Made by a program: the position numbers and the translations under genes. DNA of 64,000 bases from Streptomyces sp. ADI95-17 (lineage in GTDB: Bacteria; Actinomycetota; Actinomycetes; Streptomycetales; Streptomycetaceae). The stretch lies in contig NZ_ML123044.1 of assembly GCF_003846175.1 (NCBI RefSeq), positions 273,587-337,586 of the forward strand, written 5' to 3'. Positions 52,832 to 62,942 of the stretch are shown piece after piece; the stretch's first letter is position 1, and each line of letters starts with the position of its first letter. The notes beneath the pieces were generated by a model. It was given only the letters and a program-made list of their open reading frames with translations, was not told the DNA's origin and did no database searches.

Positions 52832-53924
52832 AGCTTGGGCGCAATCTCTTCGGTCCAGATACGCTCCCGCTGCTCCGGCGACATGTGGCAGGCCGCCCAG
52901 TGCCGGCCGCCGACCTCCTGGAGCTCGGGCCGTACGGTGCGGGTGACGTCGTCCTTGGGCACGTCCGCGTACGGGCAGCGCGGGTTGAAGGCGCAGCCCG
53001 ACGGGATGTTGATGAGCGACGGCGGGGAACCCTTGACCGGGATGAGCCGGTCGGTCTGGTCGCGGTCCAGGCGCGGCATCGAGCCCAGCAGGCCCCAGGT
53101 GTAGGGGTGCCGGGGCTCGTAGAACACCTTCTCGGCCGGTCCGCGCTCCACGCAGCGCCCGCCGTACATCACCAGGATGTCGTCGGCGAGCTCGGCCACG
53201 ACGCCCAGGTCGTGGGTGATGATGATGACCGCGGAGCCGAACTCCTTCTGCAGGTCCCGGATCAGGTCGAGGATCTGCGCCTGGACGGTGACGTCCAGCG
53301 CGGTCGTCGGCTCGTCGGCGATCAGCAGCTCGGGGTTGTTGACCAGCGACATGGCGATCATCGCGCGCTGGCGCATGCCGCCGGAGAACTCGTGCGGGTA
53401 GCTGTCGACCCGCTTGTCGGGCTGCGGGATGCCGACCCGGTCGAGCATCTCGACCGCCCGCTTGCGGGCGGTCTTCTTGTCGACGCTGTGATGGACCCGG
53501 TACGCCTCCACGATCTGCTTGCCGATCGTGTAGTACGGGTGCAGCGCGGACAGCGGGTCCTGGAAGATCATGGCCATGTCGCGGCCGCGCAGCTTGCGCA
53601 CCTCGTCGGGGTCGGCGGACAGCAGCTCCTTGCCGTCCAGCCAGATCTCGCCGGAGACCTGCGCCTTGCGCTTGCCGTACTGGCCCGTGGTGTGCAGGCC
53701 CATGATGCCCAGCGAGGTGACGGACTTGCCGGAGCCGGACTCGCCGACGATACCGAGGGTCTTGCCCTTCTCCAGCTGGAAGTTGAGCCCGTCGACGGAC
53801 TTGACCAGGCCGTCGTCGGTCGGGAAGTGCACCTTGAGGTCGCGCACTTCGAGGAAGGCGGTGGGAGCGGGCGAGCCGGCCGGGGAGGGTTCGCCCAGCG
53901 CGGCACCGCTCTTGTGCAGTTCGG

Positions 53925-53928
<4 letters not shown>
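52828..53928 (-). CDS. Oligopeptide ABC transporter ATP-binding protein (OppD type)
   Basis: A 366-aa ATPase: Walker [19 protein letters not shown]-loop [22 protein letters not shown], signature [17 protein letters not shown], Walker [20 protein letters not shown]-loop [20 protein letters not shown], and the C-terminal Cys motif [22 protein letters not shown] (FNPRCPYA). It forms a heterodimer with the OppF-type subunit on the cytoplasmic face. ATG 53928 overlaps the OppB stop by 4 bp (ATGA). Confidence 0.94.
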
Positions 53929-54926
<998 letters not shown>

Positions 54927-54938
54927 TGTGTGCGGCCC

Positions 54939-54981
54939 GGCGGTGGCCGGGAACCCCTTGTGGGGGCTCCCGGCCACCGCC
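54939..54981 (-). promoter_or_regulatory. Strong hairpin between OppA and OppB genes
   Basis: Arms GGCGGTGGCCGGGA (54939-54952) and TCCCGGCCACCGCC (54968-54981) pair perfectly, and ACCCC/GGGGG extends the stem within the loop. No U-tract. Placed right after the substrate-binding gene and before the permease gene, it could partly stop or process the mRNA so that more OppA than permease is made (inference). Confidence 0.75.
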
Positions 54982-55070
54982 CCGGCCCTCACCTGCCCTT
55001 CGGACTGGCGGGTTTCGGCGGCGGTGGAACAGTCAACCGGGTTGACTGCGAAAGCTGTTGACTACAGCGG

Positions 55071-56843
55071 CTACTTGACGACGCCGAGCGAGACGTAGTC
55101 GTAACGGCCGTTGTACGCGTCGGACATGTAGGCGTTCGTCAGACGGTCGCCGCGCCAGGTGATGTTCTTCTCGTAGATGAAGGGCATCCAGTCGGCCTGG
55201 TCGAGGATCCGCTTGTCGACCTGCTTGTAGATCTCGCCGGCCTTGACCGGGTCGGTCTCCGCGATCGCGTTGTCGAAGAGCTTGTCGATCTGCGGGTCCT
55301 TGATCTGGGACTCGTTGTAGTTACCGGTGTCCGAGAGGAACCGGCTGTCCCACAGCGGCTGGCCGAAGCCCTGGCCGGACGGGAAGTCCGGGCCCCAGCC
55401 GCTCATCGTCATGCCGTAGCCGCGCTTCTTCACGACGGACGGCGAGCCGGTGATGCTGGACGCCTCGGCGCCGTCGAGCGGGTCGACCTCGATCTTGATG
55501 CCGACCTTGCCGAGCTGCTCCTGGAGCGCCTCGGCGGCGTCGACCTCGCCCGGGTTGTTGTTGCGGGCGGTGAGCTTGGTGGAGAAGCCGGTCGGGTTAC
55601 CGCACTGCTTCAGCTCGTCCTTGGCCTTGGCCAGGTCCGGCTTGCCCTTGCGGGCGAGGACGCCGTACGGGTCGTAGTCGCTGTGACCCTTGATGGAGAC
55701 CGGCAGGGTGCTGTTGGCGATCGCACCACCGGCGATCTCACCACCGCGGGTCTGCTGGAGACCGGCGAAGTCGGTGGCGTAGAAGACGGCCTTGCGGCAG
55801 TGGACGTCGTCCAGCGGCTTCGCCGTGTGGACGAGCGCGACGTAGCGGACGAAGGACGTCTGCATGTTGTCGACGCTGGCCTTGTGGTCCTGGACGGCGG
55901 TGACGCGGCCGGACTGGGTCATGCCGGTGCCGTTGAGGTCGACGTCGTAGTCGCCCTCCATCAGCTTCTTGTCGTTCTCCTCCAGGTTGGCGGAGATCGT
56001 CACGGTGACCTTGTCCGGGAGCGCGGCGCGCAGCGGGTCGGAGGCCTTCTGCCACTTGTCGTTGCGGACGAGCACGATGCTCTTGCCCGGCTTGTACGAC
56101 TCGAACTTGTACGGGCCGGAGGAGAACGGGCGCTGGGTGTACTTGGCGCCGGTGTCCTTGTCCGCCTTCACGGGCGTACCGGACGGCATGGCGAGGAACT
56201 GCTCGAAGTCACCGTTGGGCTTGGGCAGCTTGAAGACGATGGTGTTGTCGTCGGGCGTCTCGATCGCCTTGAGACCGAGCTTGTCCGCGGACTTGTCCTT
56301 GTAGGGGCCCTTGTACTCGCCCTTGGGGTCCAGCGTCTGCTTCAGGTACTGCGGGCCACCGGTGATGGTGTCCGTCGCCCAGATGCGCTCGATGCCGTAC
56401 TTGACGTCCTTGGAGGTCAGCTTGGAGCCGTCCTCCCAGGTGATGCCGTCACGCAGCTTGTACGTGTAGGTCTTGCCGCCGTCGGTGATCTCACCGGGGC
56501 CGGTGGCCAGGTCGCCGACCAGCTTGGTGGAGGCCACACCCGGCTTGGTGTCGTAGGTGACCAGCTGGCGGGTGTAGAAGCGCATGAAGTCCCAGGCCAT
56601 GCCGTAGTAGGCACGCTGGGGGTCGGCGGAGTCGAGGTCCTGCTTGCCGACCATCTTCAGCGTTCCACCCTTTTTGGTGGACGGGTTGGCGACCTTGTTG
56701 AACGCCGCGTTGAAGCCGGCGCCCTTCGACTTGCCGCCGCCATCGCTGTCGTCGCCGCCGCCGCACGCCGTGGTGGTCATCAGCGCCGCGACCACGAGGG
56801 CCGCACCAGCGGTGAGCCGTCGTTTCGAGGTAACTGTGGACAT
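55071..56843 (-). CDS. Oligopeptide ABC transporter substrate-binding lipoprotein (OppA type)
   Basis: A 590-aa extracellular binding protein. Signal sequence RRLTAGAALVVAALMTTTAC with lipobox TTAC near residue 27, then a Gly/Asp/Ser linker. It is a family-5 extracellular solute-binding protein: GGTLKMVGKQDLDSADPQRAYYGMAW, YTYKLRDGITWEDGSKLTSKDVKYGIERI, YKFESYKPGKSIVLVRNDKWQKASDP, KDELKQCGNPTGFSTKL and YGMTMSGWGPDFPSGQGF. ATG 56843 has GGAGG upstream. It captures peptides and delivers them to the B/C permease; specificity is not readable from sequence. Confidence 0.94.
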   Translation of the reverse strand: MSTVTSKRRLTAGAALVVAALMTTTACGGGDDSDGGGKSKGAGFNAAFNKVANPSTKKGGTLKMVGKQDLDSADPQRAYYGMAWDFMRFYTRQLVTYDTKPGVASTKLVGDLATGPGEITDGGKTYTYKLRDGITWEDGSKLTSKDVKYGIERIWATDTITGGPQYLKQTLDPKGEYKGPYKDKSADKLGLKAIETPDDNTIVFKLPKPNGDFEQFLAMPSGTPVKADKDTGAKYTQRPFSSGPYKFESYKPGKSIVLVRNDKWQKASDPLRAALPDKVTVTISANLEENDKKLMEGDYDVDLNGTGMTQSGRVTAVQDHKASVDNMQTSFVRYVALVHTAKPLDDVHCRKAVFYATDFAGLQQTRGGEIAGGAIANSTLPVSIKGHSDYDPYGVLARKGKPDLAKAKDELKQCGNPTGFSTKLTARNNNPGEVDAAEALQEQLGKVGIKIEVDPLDGAEASSITGSPSVVKKRGYGMTMSGWGPDFPSGQGFGQPLWDSRFLSDTGNYNESQIKDPQIDKLFDNAIAETDPVKAGEIYKQVDKRILDQADWMPFIYEKNITWRGDRLTNAYMSDAYNGRYDYVSLGVVK

Positions 56844-56938
56844 TTTCTCGTAACCTCCGAGATCGCGGTCCCAGGCCGTTGCTTGCCGGAGAACCATGGG
56901 AAAAGCCACCTGACGATGCGGCAGGGGCAAGTCGTGGG

Positions 56939-57943
56939 TTATCGGGTCCCCTTGGGGTCCAGGGCGTCGCGCAGCCCGTCCCCGAAGAGGTTGAAGGCCA
57001 GCACGGTGATGAAGATCGTCACGCCGGGGAAGACCATGAACATCGGGTCGTGCTCGTACGTCTCCAGCGCGTCCCGCAGCATCCCGCCCCAGGAGGCGGT
57101 CGGCGGCCGGACACCGGCGCCCAGGAAGCTGAGGGCCGCCTCGGTGAGGATGTTGGTGGGGATCATCAGCGTCGCGTAGACGGTGATCGGCGCCACCAGG
57201 TTGGGCAGCAGCTCGCGGAAGAGGATGTGCGTCCGCCCGCCGCCGAGGCTGCGCGCCGCCTCCACGTACTCGCGCTCGCGCAGCGAGAGCGTCTGCCCGC
57301 GGACGATGCGTCCGACGTAGGGCCAGCCGAAGAAGCCGATGACGGCGACGAGTACGGCGATGCGCACGCCGCTGCCGGTGAGCCCGAGCAGGTCGTCGGG
57401 GAGGACCGAGACCAGGGAGATGATGAAGAGGAGCTGCGGGAAGGAGAGCAGCACGTCCATGACCCGGCTGATCACCGCGTCCACCCAGCCGCCGAAGTAG
57501 CCGGCGATGATCCCGAAGAGGGTGCCGAGGGCGACAGCGACCAGGGCCGCCAGGAACGCCACGAGCAGCGAGATCCGGGCGCCGTAGACGATCCGGCTGA
57601 AGATGTCGCGGCCCTTGTTGGGCTCGACGCCGAACAGGTAGTCGCCGCTCACGCCGCCGAGGCTGCCCGTGGGGAGATTGGTCAGCGGGTCGAGGAGGTC
57701 CTGGTGGAACTCGTTCGGCGGGTGCCCGAACAGGTTCACGATCAGCGGTGCGAAGACCGCCACCACGATCAGGACGAGGACAACGATGCCACCCGTCAGA
57801 GCAACCTTGTCCTGCTTCAGGCGGTTCCAGGCGATCTGCTTGAGCGACCGTCCCTCGACCTTCTTCACCCCGGAGTCGACTACGGGACCGCCGGCCGCGA
57901 TCGGATCCGCTTCCTTGGTCGGCTCGTGCAGTGGTGCCGTCAT
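56939..57943 (-). CDS. Oligopeptide ABC transporter permease (OppC type)
   Basis: A 334-aa permease, first gene of the opp operon. The N-terminal 35 residues are hydrophilic; LTGGIVVLVLIVVAVFAPLIV is the first TM; FGVEPNKGRDIFSRIVYGARISLLVAFLAAL and the EAA loop LREREYVEAARSLGGGRTHILFRELLPN are typical of OppC/DppC; the last TM ends TIFITVLAFNLFGDGLRDALDP. ATG 57943 is chosen; a TTG two codons earlier is possible. The operon order C-A-B-D-F differs from the usual A-B-C-D-F. Confidence 0.93.
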   Translation of the reverse strand: MTAPLHEPTKEADPIAAGGPVVDSGVKKVEGRSLKQIAWNRLKQDKVALTGGIVVLVLIVVAVFAPLIVNLFGHPPNEFHQDLLDPLTNLPTGSLGGVSGDYLFGVEPNKGRDIFSRIVYGARISLLVAFLAALVAVALGTLFGIIAGYFGGWVDAVISRVMDVLLSFPQLLFIISLVSVLPDDLLGLTGSGVRIAVLVAVIGFFGWPYVGRIVRGQTLSLREREYVEAARSLGGGRTHILFRELLPNLVAPITVYATLMIPTNILTEAALSFLGAGVRPPTASWGGMLRDALETYEHDPMFMVFPGVTIFITVLAFNLFGDGLRDALDPKGTR

Positions 57944-58440
57944 CGTGGCAAGGACCCCTCTCAACCGGCGGTGGCCGGGCCGAACTGGCCGCTGTGGCGG
58001 CGCGATCAGTCAGTCGTACGCAGAGGCGGCAAGACGCCCTTGCTGCGGGAGTCTTCATTGCCGTTACGACTGGTAGCCATACCGACAGGCGAATGGATGC
58101 CTAACCGTGATGCGCCCTGGGGTGTTCCGTTATCCGGACGGATGTGAACGCCCGCCGAACACAGGTCAGTTGATACGGAAGGGGGTCATGCGCGCGGATT
58201 CACGACGCATTCACCATGAGTTGTGCCGAGCACGGAAATCTCGGACATGGGCGGCCCGATGGGCCGGGGCGCGGATGAACGCGCTTTCACATTCGGGGAG
58301 TTGGTGCCTTATGGTCGCGTTCCGGATATCAGGAACGTAGGGCCGCATTCGGGCTTCCGGGAGCGAACCGCCCCTTTACGGGCGGCGGGAAGGCGCATCC
58401 GCCCGCCCGGTGCGGGGACGCGCGACCGGTGTCGGACGGG
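57944..58440. other. Intergenic region upstream of the opp operon
   Basis: 497 bp between the opp start and the SseB-like gene stop. Short ORFs here have no ribosome site or protein-like content and were not accepted. The part nearest opp should hold its promoter. A CCGCCCC/GGGCGG hairpin (58368-58385) near the SseB side may act as its terminator. Nothing else seen. Confidence 0.6.
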
Positions 58441-59220
58441 TCAGTACGCGCTCTGCGGCGGGTAGCCGTAGCCCGCGACGGGGGCCGCCGGGGCGTGCGC
58501 CTCGCGGTCGTAGAACGGGCGGGCGTTGGCCCGCAGCCACATCGCGACCGGGTCGTACTCGTCGGACATCGCGACGGTGGAGACGGGCAGCCCCTCCGGG
58601 ACGGCGGAGACCGACTGCTGCATCATCGCGCGCGCCGCGTCCACCGAGGGCGGGCTCGTGTCGTAGAGGTCGAGGCCGATGGTGAGGTACGGGACGCCGA
58701 GCGCGGGCTGCACCCAGGCGCGGCGCAGCGAGCGGATCGCCGGGGTGTGGTGGGCGTTCTGCGTGAGCAGGGCGTAGAACTGCGGGATCTCGATGGCCGG
58801 CTCGGTGAGCCGGAGCGGGCCGGCGGGCATCCGGTCGAGGCCGGTGGCGATCCGGCGCAGATCCAGCCAGGGGATGCCCACACCGCCGCCGGGGGCGTGC
58901 GGGTTGAGCCAGATGCCCCAGCGGTCGGGGAAGAGGGTGCGGGCGATGTCCCGGCCGTCGACCAGCTCATGGGCGCGGTTCCAGCCGCTGGCCGAGAGCT
59001 CCTGGGCGGAGGTCACACAGGGGGCGTAACCGAGGCCGTCGACCTCCATGTTTCCGTACTGGGCGTCGGGCGAGCCCGCCTGGCCCTGCCAGAGGAGCAT
59101 CCAGATCCGGCCGCCCGCGAGGGCCTGCAGCAGCGCCTCGTACGCGTCGTAGCGCCCGGGCGTCACTTGGCGCAGCATGTGCTCGACCTGCCCGGCCGCC
59201 GCGGTGCCTGACGCACTCAC
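58441..59220 (-). CDS. SseB-family protein (enhanced serine sensitivity type)
   Basis: A 259-aa soluble protein. ALLQALAGGRIWMLLWQGQAGSPDAQYGNMEVDGLGYAPCVTSAQEL and GRDIARTLFPDRWGIWLNPHAPGGGVGIPWLDLRRIATGLDR match the SseB N-terminal domain; the C-terminal half (TEPAIEIPQFYALLTQNAHHTPAIRSLRRAWVQPALGVPYLTIGLDLYDT) matches the SseB C-terminal domain. The E. coli sseB name comes from serine sensitivity; biochemical role unknown. GTG 59220 has GAGGGG upstream. A second copy lies just upstream at 59399. Confidence 0.82.
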   Translation of the reverse strand: MSASGTAAAGQVEHMLRQVTPGRYDAYEALLQALAGGRIWMLLWQGQAGSPDAQYGNMEVDGLGYAPCVTSAQELSASGWNRAHELVDGRDIARTLFPDRWGIWLNPHAPGGGVGIPWLDLRRIATGLDRMPAGPLRLTEPAIEIPQFYALLTQNAHHTPAIRSLRRAWVQPALGVPYLTIGLDLYDTSPPSVDAARAMMQQSVSAVPEGLPVSTVAMSDEYDPVAMWLRANARPFYDREAHAPAAPVAGYGYPPQSAY

Positions 59221-59398
59221 CTGGTCCCGCCCCTCTTCGATCCACTGTGTCGGCCCGCCGCCCCGGGCACACGGGTGCGGCATGATGCCGAGGCACCAGC
59301 CATGAAACCAGCTTATGCGCCGGTCCTGACACCGACTTGACGTCATGGGTCCGAGCGGTGTTCCCCACCGGTGCCCGGCGGCGGCCCCGCGCCGGGTT

Positions 59399-60169
59399 CT
59401 ATATGCCCGCTCGCTGGTAGAACGGCCGGATCCGCTCCCGCATCCAGTCGCCGACCGGGTCCTGTGCCACGTCGAGCAGTACGAGATTGACCGGCCAGGG
59501 AACCTCGACCCGGCCCAGAGCGCGGCCGAGGGCGTCCATCGGGCCATTGCGCCCCGCGCCGTCCCAGGTGGAGAACTCGACGCCGACGAAGAGGACGGGG
59601 TCGCCGCCCTCGATGCTGGCCAGCGCCCGGCGGGCGGAGAGCACCACACCGCTCTCCTCGAACTCACCGGCCGCGGCGGCCAGGAAGTCGACCGGCTCCT
59701 CCTTCCAGTCCGGCTCGTACAGCCGGACCCTGCCGCCGCCGGCCGGCCCGTCCAGCGGGGTGCGCCCGGCCCGGCAGAGTTCGGCCACGGCGGGCGGCGG
59801 CAGCGGCATCCCGACCGCGCCGCCCGGGTTCACCGCGATGCCGAGCTGCGGGGGCAGTCCGCGGGCGAAGTCGCGGGCGGGCGCGACGGTGAAGGACATA
59901 TGGGTGCCGACACAGGCGAGGAACTGCTGTTCGGAGCTGAAGACGGGGACGTACGGGGCGCCCTCGATCTCCACCGTCGGCAGGTCCAGCGCCCCCGAGT
60001 CGGGACCGCCGCCGTTGGGCAGCGGCACCCAGACCTGGCTGCGGCCGAGCACCTCGACGAGCCGTCCGCCCGCCTCCGGGCTGCCCACCGAGGCCATCAG
60101 CACTTCTTCGAGCTCATTGCCCGGCCATCCGCCCTGCGGATGGGACTGGACCTGCGCCGGAACGTCCAC
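59399..60169 (-). CDS. SseB-family protein, second copy
   Basis: A 256-aa paralogue: ASVGSPEAGGRLVEVLGRSQVWVPLP, YVPVFSSEQQFLACVGTHMSFTVAPARDFARGLPPQLGIAVNPGGAVGMPLPPPAV, then EEPVDFLAAAAGEFEESGVVLSARRALASIEGGDPVLFVGVEF. It shares the N- and C-terminal SseB domain order with its neighbour but is diverged. GTG 60169 has GAAGGGGAAG upstream. The pair lies beside the glycine-cleavage and glyA genes, which handle glycine and serine. Confidence 0.83.
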   Translation of the reverse strand: MDVPAQVQSHPQGGWPGNELEEVLMASVGSPEAGGRLVEVLGRSQVWVPLPNGGGPDSGALDLPTVEIEGAPYVPVFSSEQQFLACVGTHMSFTVAPARDFARGLPPQLGIAVNPGGAVGMPLPPPAVAELCRAGRTPLDGPAGGGRVRLYEPDWKEEPVDFLAAAAGEFEESGVVLSARRALASIEGGDPVLFVGVEFSTWDGAGRNGPMDALGRALGRVEVPWPVNLVLLDVAQDPVGDWMRERIRPFYQRAGI

Positions 60170-60245
60170 TGCTTCCCCTTCTCGCCCAAGCTTTCCGGCA
60201 GAAGATTAACGCCCGGCCCCGCGGCGGCCCCGCCCCGCGGCCCGG

Positions 60246-60938
60246 CTACCGGCCCCCGGGCGGCCCGGCCGTGAACTCGATCCGGGCCAGCCGCCCCGCC
60301 GCCTCCCGGTCCAGCAGCACCGCCGAACCGCACCCAGGCGGCAGCAGCCCCGTCTCCGTCGCCCGCAGCAGCCTGCCCACCGCCCTGCGGTGCCGGGCGA
60401 AGGCGTATCCCGATACACCGCGTCCGCGCTCGCGCTGGCCCTCCCGCGCGATCTCGGGCGTGACGTCGAGCAGGACCAGATGCAGCGCCCGGCCCCGGCG
60501 CCGCGCGTCCCGGGCCAGCCAGCCGCGCACCCAGGACTGTGTCCCGCAGTCGTGGACGACGACGGACTCCCCGGAACGCAGCACCCGCCACAGCCCCCAG
60601 TAGTGGGCGGCGCGGACTAGCGGGCGGTAGAGGGCGTACGGGAATAAGCGGGGCACGGACCGCGCCCAGCGGTCCCGGGTGTCCTGGGAGTCGATGGCGT
60701 GCGCCGTCGTCACCGCGCGCCGGATGAGCGTCGACTTGCCACTGCCGGGCAGCCCGGAGATCACCACCACGTCGCCCGCCGCGAAACGCAGGGCGCGCGG
60801 GCTGCGCCCGGCCCGCTCCCGCAGATCCCGCACGACGGGCGCGTGCGGGCCGGACATCTCCCTGGCCGGGGCCCCCGGCTGTGCGGGCATCGCCCCATGT
60901 GCGAACCCCGCGGTCGTCGCGTACCGCTGCAACGTCAT
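60246..60938 (-). CDS. P-loop ATPase/kinase (zeta-toxin-like)
   Basis: A 230-aa protein with a single NTP-binding domain: VVVISGLPGSGKSTLIRRAV is Walker A (residues about 60-70), followed by DSQDTRDRW, SVVVHDCGTQSWVRGWLARDARRRG, ALHLVLLDVTPEIAREGQRERGRGVSGYAFARHRRAVGRLL, as in small-molecule or tRNA-nucleotide kinases and zeta toxins. No antitoxin partner seen. ATG 60938 has AGGGGGAG upstream. Likely promoter and riboswitch region of gcvT lies on its other side (divergent). Confidence 0.82.
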   Translation of the reverse strand: MTLQRYATTAGFAHGAMPAQPGAPAREMSGPHAPVVRDLRERAGRSPRALRFAAGDVVVISGLPGSGKSTLIRRAVTTAHAIDSQDTRDRWARSVPRLFPYALYRPLVRAAHYWGLWRVLRSGESVVVHDCGTQSWVRGWLARDARRRGRALHLVLLDVTPEIAREGQRERGRGVSGYAFARHRRAVGRLLRATETGLLPPGCGSAVLLDREAAGRLARIEFTAGPPGGR

Positions 60939-61103
60939 CGCCCTCCCCCTGTCGGATCACCCCACCTATGCCCCTGAAGTGTAAAGAAAAGGTAATGCGA
61001 CACAACCGTCCACGCCGGTGATTTCCGGTGGGGGACCGGGGCCCCACTCCGGCCCGATGCGTGCGATGATGGCCCGGCCAACTGCATAAAGGCCGTTCGA
61101 ATC

Positions 61104-61300
61104 CGCGCGGGAGAGTTCCGGTCACTTTCTGTGCCGGGCGCCGAAGGAGCAAGTTCCTCCCTTGAATCTCTCAGGCCCCGTACCGCGTGGATGAGGCAGA
61201 TCTGAAAAGCGGGCCGCTTCGCGGCTCCACCCAAGGTGCAAGCCGAACCCTTCCAGGGGCTCTCGGCGAACCTCTCAGGTTCCGATGACAGATGGGGAGG
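61104..61300 (+). promoter_or_regulatory. Tandem glycine riboswitch
   Basis: Two adjacent glycine aptamers upstream of gcvT. Aptamer 1 (about 61104-61187): CGCGGGAGAG, CGCCGAAGGAGCAAG, AATCTCTCAGG. Aptamer 2 (about 61188-61300): GATGAGGCAGATCTGAAAAG, ACCCAAGGTGCAAGCCG, CGAACCTCTCAGGTTCCGATGACAG. The paired GGAGCAA / TCTCAGG elements are the class hallmarks. Binding of glycine would turn on the glycine cleavage genes. Confidence 0.95.
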
Positions 61301-61336
61301 GATCGTCCTCGTCGTCATGCCCTGGGAGCCATATCC

Positions 61337-62452
61337 ATGAGCACCGCCCCCCGCCTCACCGCCCTCGATGCCCTGCACCGTTCGCTGGGCGCGACCATGA
61401 CCGACTTCGCGGGCTGGGACATGCCCCTGCGGTACGCCAGCGAGCGCGACGAGCACAACGCGGTGCGTACGAAGGCCGGGCTCTTCGACCTGTCGCACAT
61501 GGGTGAGATCACCGTCACCGGCCCCGCGGCCGCGGGCTTCCTGAACTTCGCACTGGTCGGCAACATCGGCACCGTCGCCGTGGGCCGGGCGCGCTACACG
61601 ATGATCTGCGCCGAGGACGGCGGCATCCTGGACGACCTGATCGTCTACCGGCTGGGTGAGACGGAGTACATGGTCGTCGCCAACGCGGGCAACGCCCAGA
61701 TCGTGCTGGACGCGCTGACGGCCCGCGTCGAGGGCTTCGACGCCGAGGTGCGCGACGACCGCGACTCGTACGCGCTGCTCGCCGTCCAGGGCCCGGAGTC
61801 CCCCGCCATCCTGGCCTCGGTCACCGACGCCGACCTGGACGGTCTGAAGTACTACGCCGGTCTGCCGGGCACGGTCGCCGGTGTCCCCGCGCTGATCGCC
61901 CGCACCGGCTACACCGGCGAGGACGGCTTCGAGCTGTTCGTCGCCCCCGTCCACGCCGAGCGGCTGTGGAAGGCGCTGACCGAGGCGGGCGCCTCCCGCG
62001 GCCTGATCCCGTGCGGGCTCTCCTGCCGCGACACGCTGCGCCTGGAGGCGGGCATGCCGCTGTACGGGCACGAGCTGACCACGGAGCTCACCCCCTTCGA
62101 CGCCGGTCTCGGCCGGGTCGTGAAGTTCGAGAAGGAGGGCGACTTCGTCGGCCGCAAGGCCCTTGAGGCCGCCGCCGAGCGCGCCGAGAGCGCCCCGCCG
62201 CGCAAGCTGGTCGGGCTGGTCGCCGAGGGCCGCCGGGTGCCGCGCGCCGGCTTCTCCGTCGTCTCCGGCGGCGAGGTCGTCGGCGAGGTCACCTCCGGCG
62301 CCCCGTCCCCGACCCTGGGCAAGCCGATCGCCATGGCGTACGTCGACGCCGCGCACGCCACGCCCGGCACCGAGGGCGTCGCAGTGGACATCCGGGGCGC
62401 CCACGAGCCGTACGAGGTCGTGGCGCTGCCGTTCTACAAGCGCCAGAAGTGA
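61337..62452 (+). CDS. gcvT: Glycine cleavage system T protein (aminomethyltransferase)
   Basis: A 371-aa tetrahydrofolate-dependent enzyme that transfers the methylene group from the lipoyl arm of the H protein to THF and releases ammonia. FAGWDMPLRYASERDEHNAVRTKAGLFDLSHMGEI, ILDDLIVYRLGE, ALLAVQGPESPAIL, RTGYTGEDGFELF, LIPCGLSCRDTLRLEAGMPLYGHEL and AGLGRVVKFEKEGDFVGRKAL are the T-protein blocks. ATG 61337 has GGGAG upstream. First gene after the glycine riboswitch; gcvP is not in this window. Confidence 0.97.
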   Translation: MSTAPRLTALDALHRSLGATMTDFAGWDMPLRYASERDEHNAVRTKAGLFDLSHMGEITVTGPAAAGFLNFALVGNIGTVAVGRARYTMICAEDGGILDDLIVYRLGETEYMVVANAGNAQIVLDALTARVEGFDAEVRDDRDSYALLAVQGPESPAILASVTDADLDGLKYYAGLPGTVAGVPALIARTGYTGEDGFELFVAPVHAERLWKALTEAGASRGLIPCGLSCRDTLRLEAGMPLYGHELTTELTPFDAGLGRVVKFEKEGDFVGRKALEAAAERAESAPPRKLVGLVAEGRRVPRAGFSVVSGGEVVGEVTSGAPSPTLGKPIAMAYVDAAHATPGTEGVAVDIRGAHEPYEVVALPFYKRQK

Positions 62453-62544
62453 CATCCGCTCACCTCAAGAAGTGACGCAGTCGCGTCTCACACCGTAAGA
62501 CCACCGTTCATCAGCACTCCCCCGCGTACAGGAGAATTCAGGTC

Positions 62545-62922
62545 ATGAGCAACCCCCAGCAGCTGCGTTACAGCAAGGAGCACGAGTGGCTGTCGGCCGT
62601 CGAGGACGGTGTGGCCACGATCGGTATCACCGAGCACGCGGCCAACGCGCTCGGCGACGTCGTCTACGTCCAGCTCCCCGCGGTCGGTGACACGGTGACC
62701 GCGGGCGAGACCTGCGGTGAGCTGGAGTCGACCAAGTCGGTCAGCGACCTGTACTCGCCGGTGACCGGCGAGGTCACCGAGGCGAACCAGGACGTCGTGG
62801 ACGACCCGTCGCTGGTGAACTCCGCTCCCTTCGAGGGCGGCTGGCTGTTCAAGGTACGCGTCACGGAGGAGCCGGCCGACCTGCTCTCCGCCGACGAGTA
62901 CACCGAGTTCTCCGGCAACTAA
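62545..62922 (+). CDS. gcvH: Glycine cleavage system H protein
   Basis: A 125-aa lipoyl carrier. The lipoylated lysine is in [61 protein letters not shown] and [28 protein letters not shown] are also conserved. AGGAGAATTCAGGTC precedes the ATG. Starts 92 bp after gcvT, in the same operon. Confidence 0.97.
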   Translation: MSNPQQLRYSKEHEWLSAVEDGVATIGITEHAANALGDVVYVQLPAVGDTVTAGETCGELESTKSVSDLYSPVTGEVTEANQDVVDDPSLVNSAPFEGGWLFKVRVTEEPADLLSADEYTEFSGN

Positions 62923-62942
62923 AGACCCCAAGGGACCACCTG

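Noticed and set aside
58107..58465. Small plus-strand ORFs in the opp upstream region
   Set aside because: No ribosome site, codon pattern unlike genes, and no recognisable sequence.
60246..60938. Zeta-toxin of a toxin-antitoxin pair
   Set aside because: No epsilon-like antitoxin adjacent; the domain resembles several kinase types equally.
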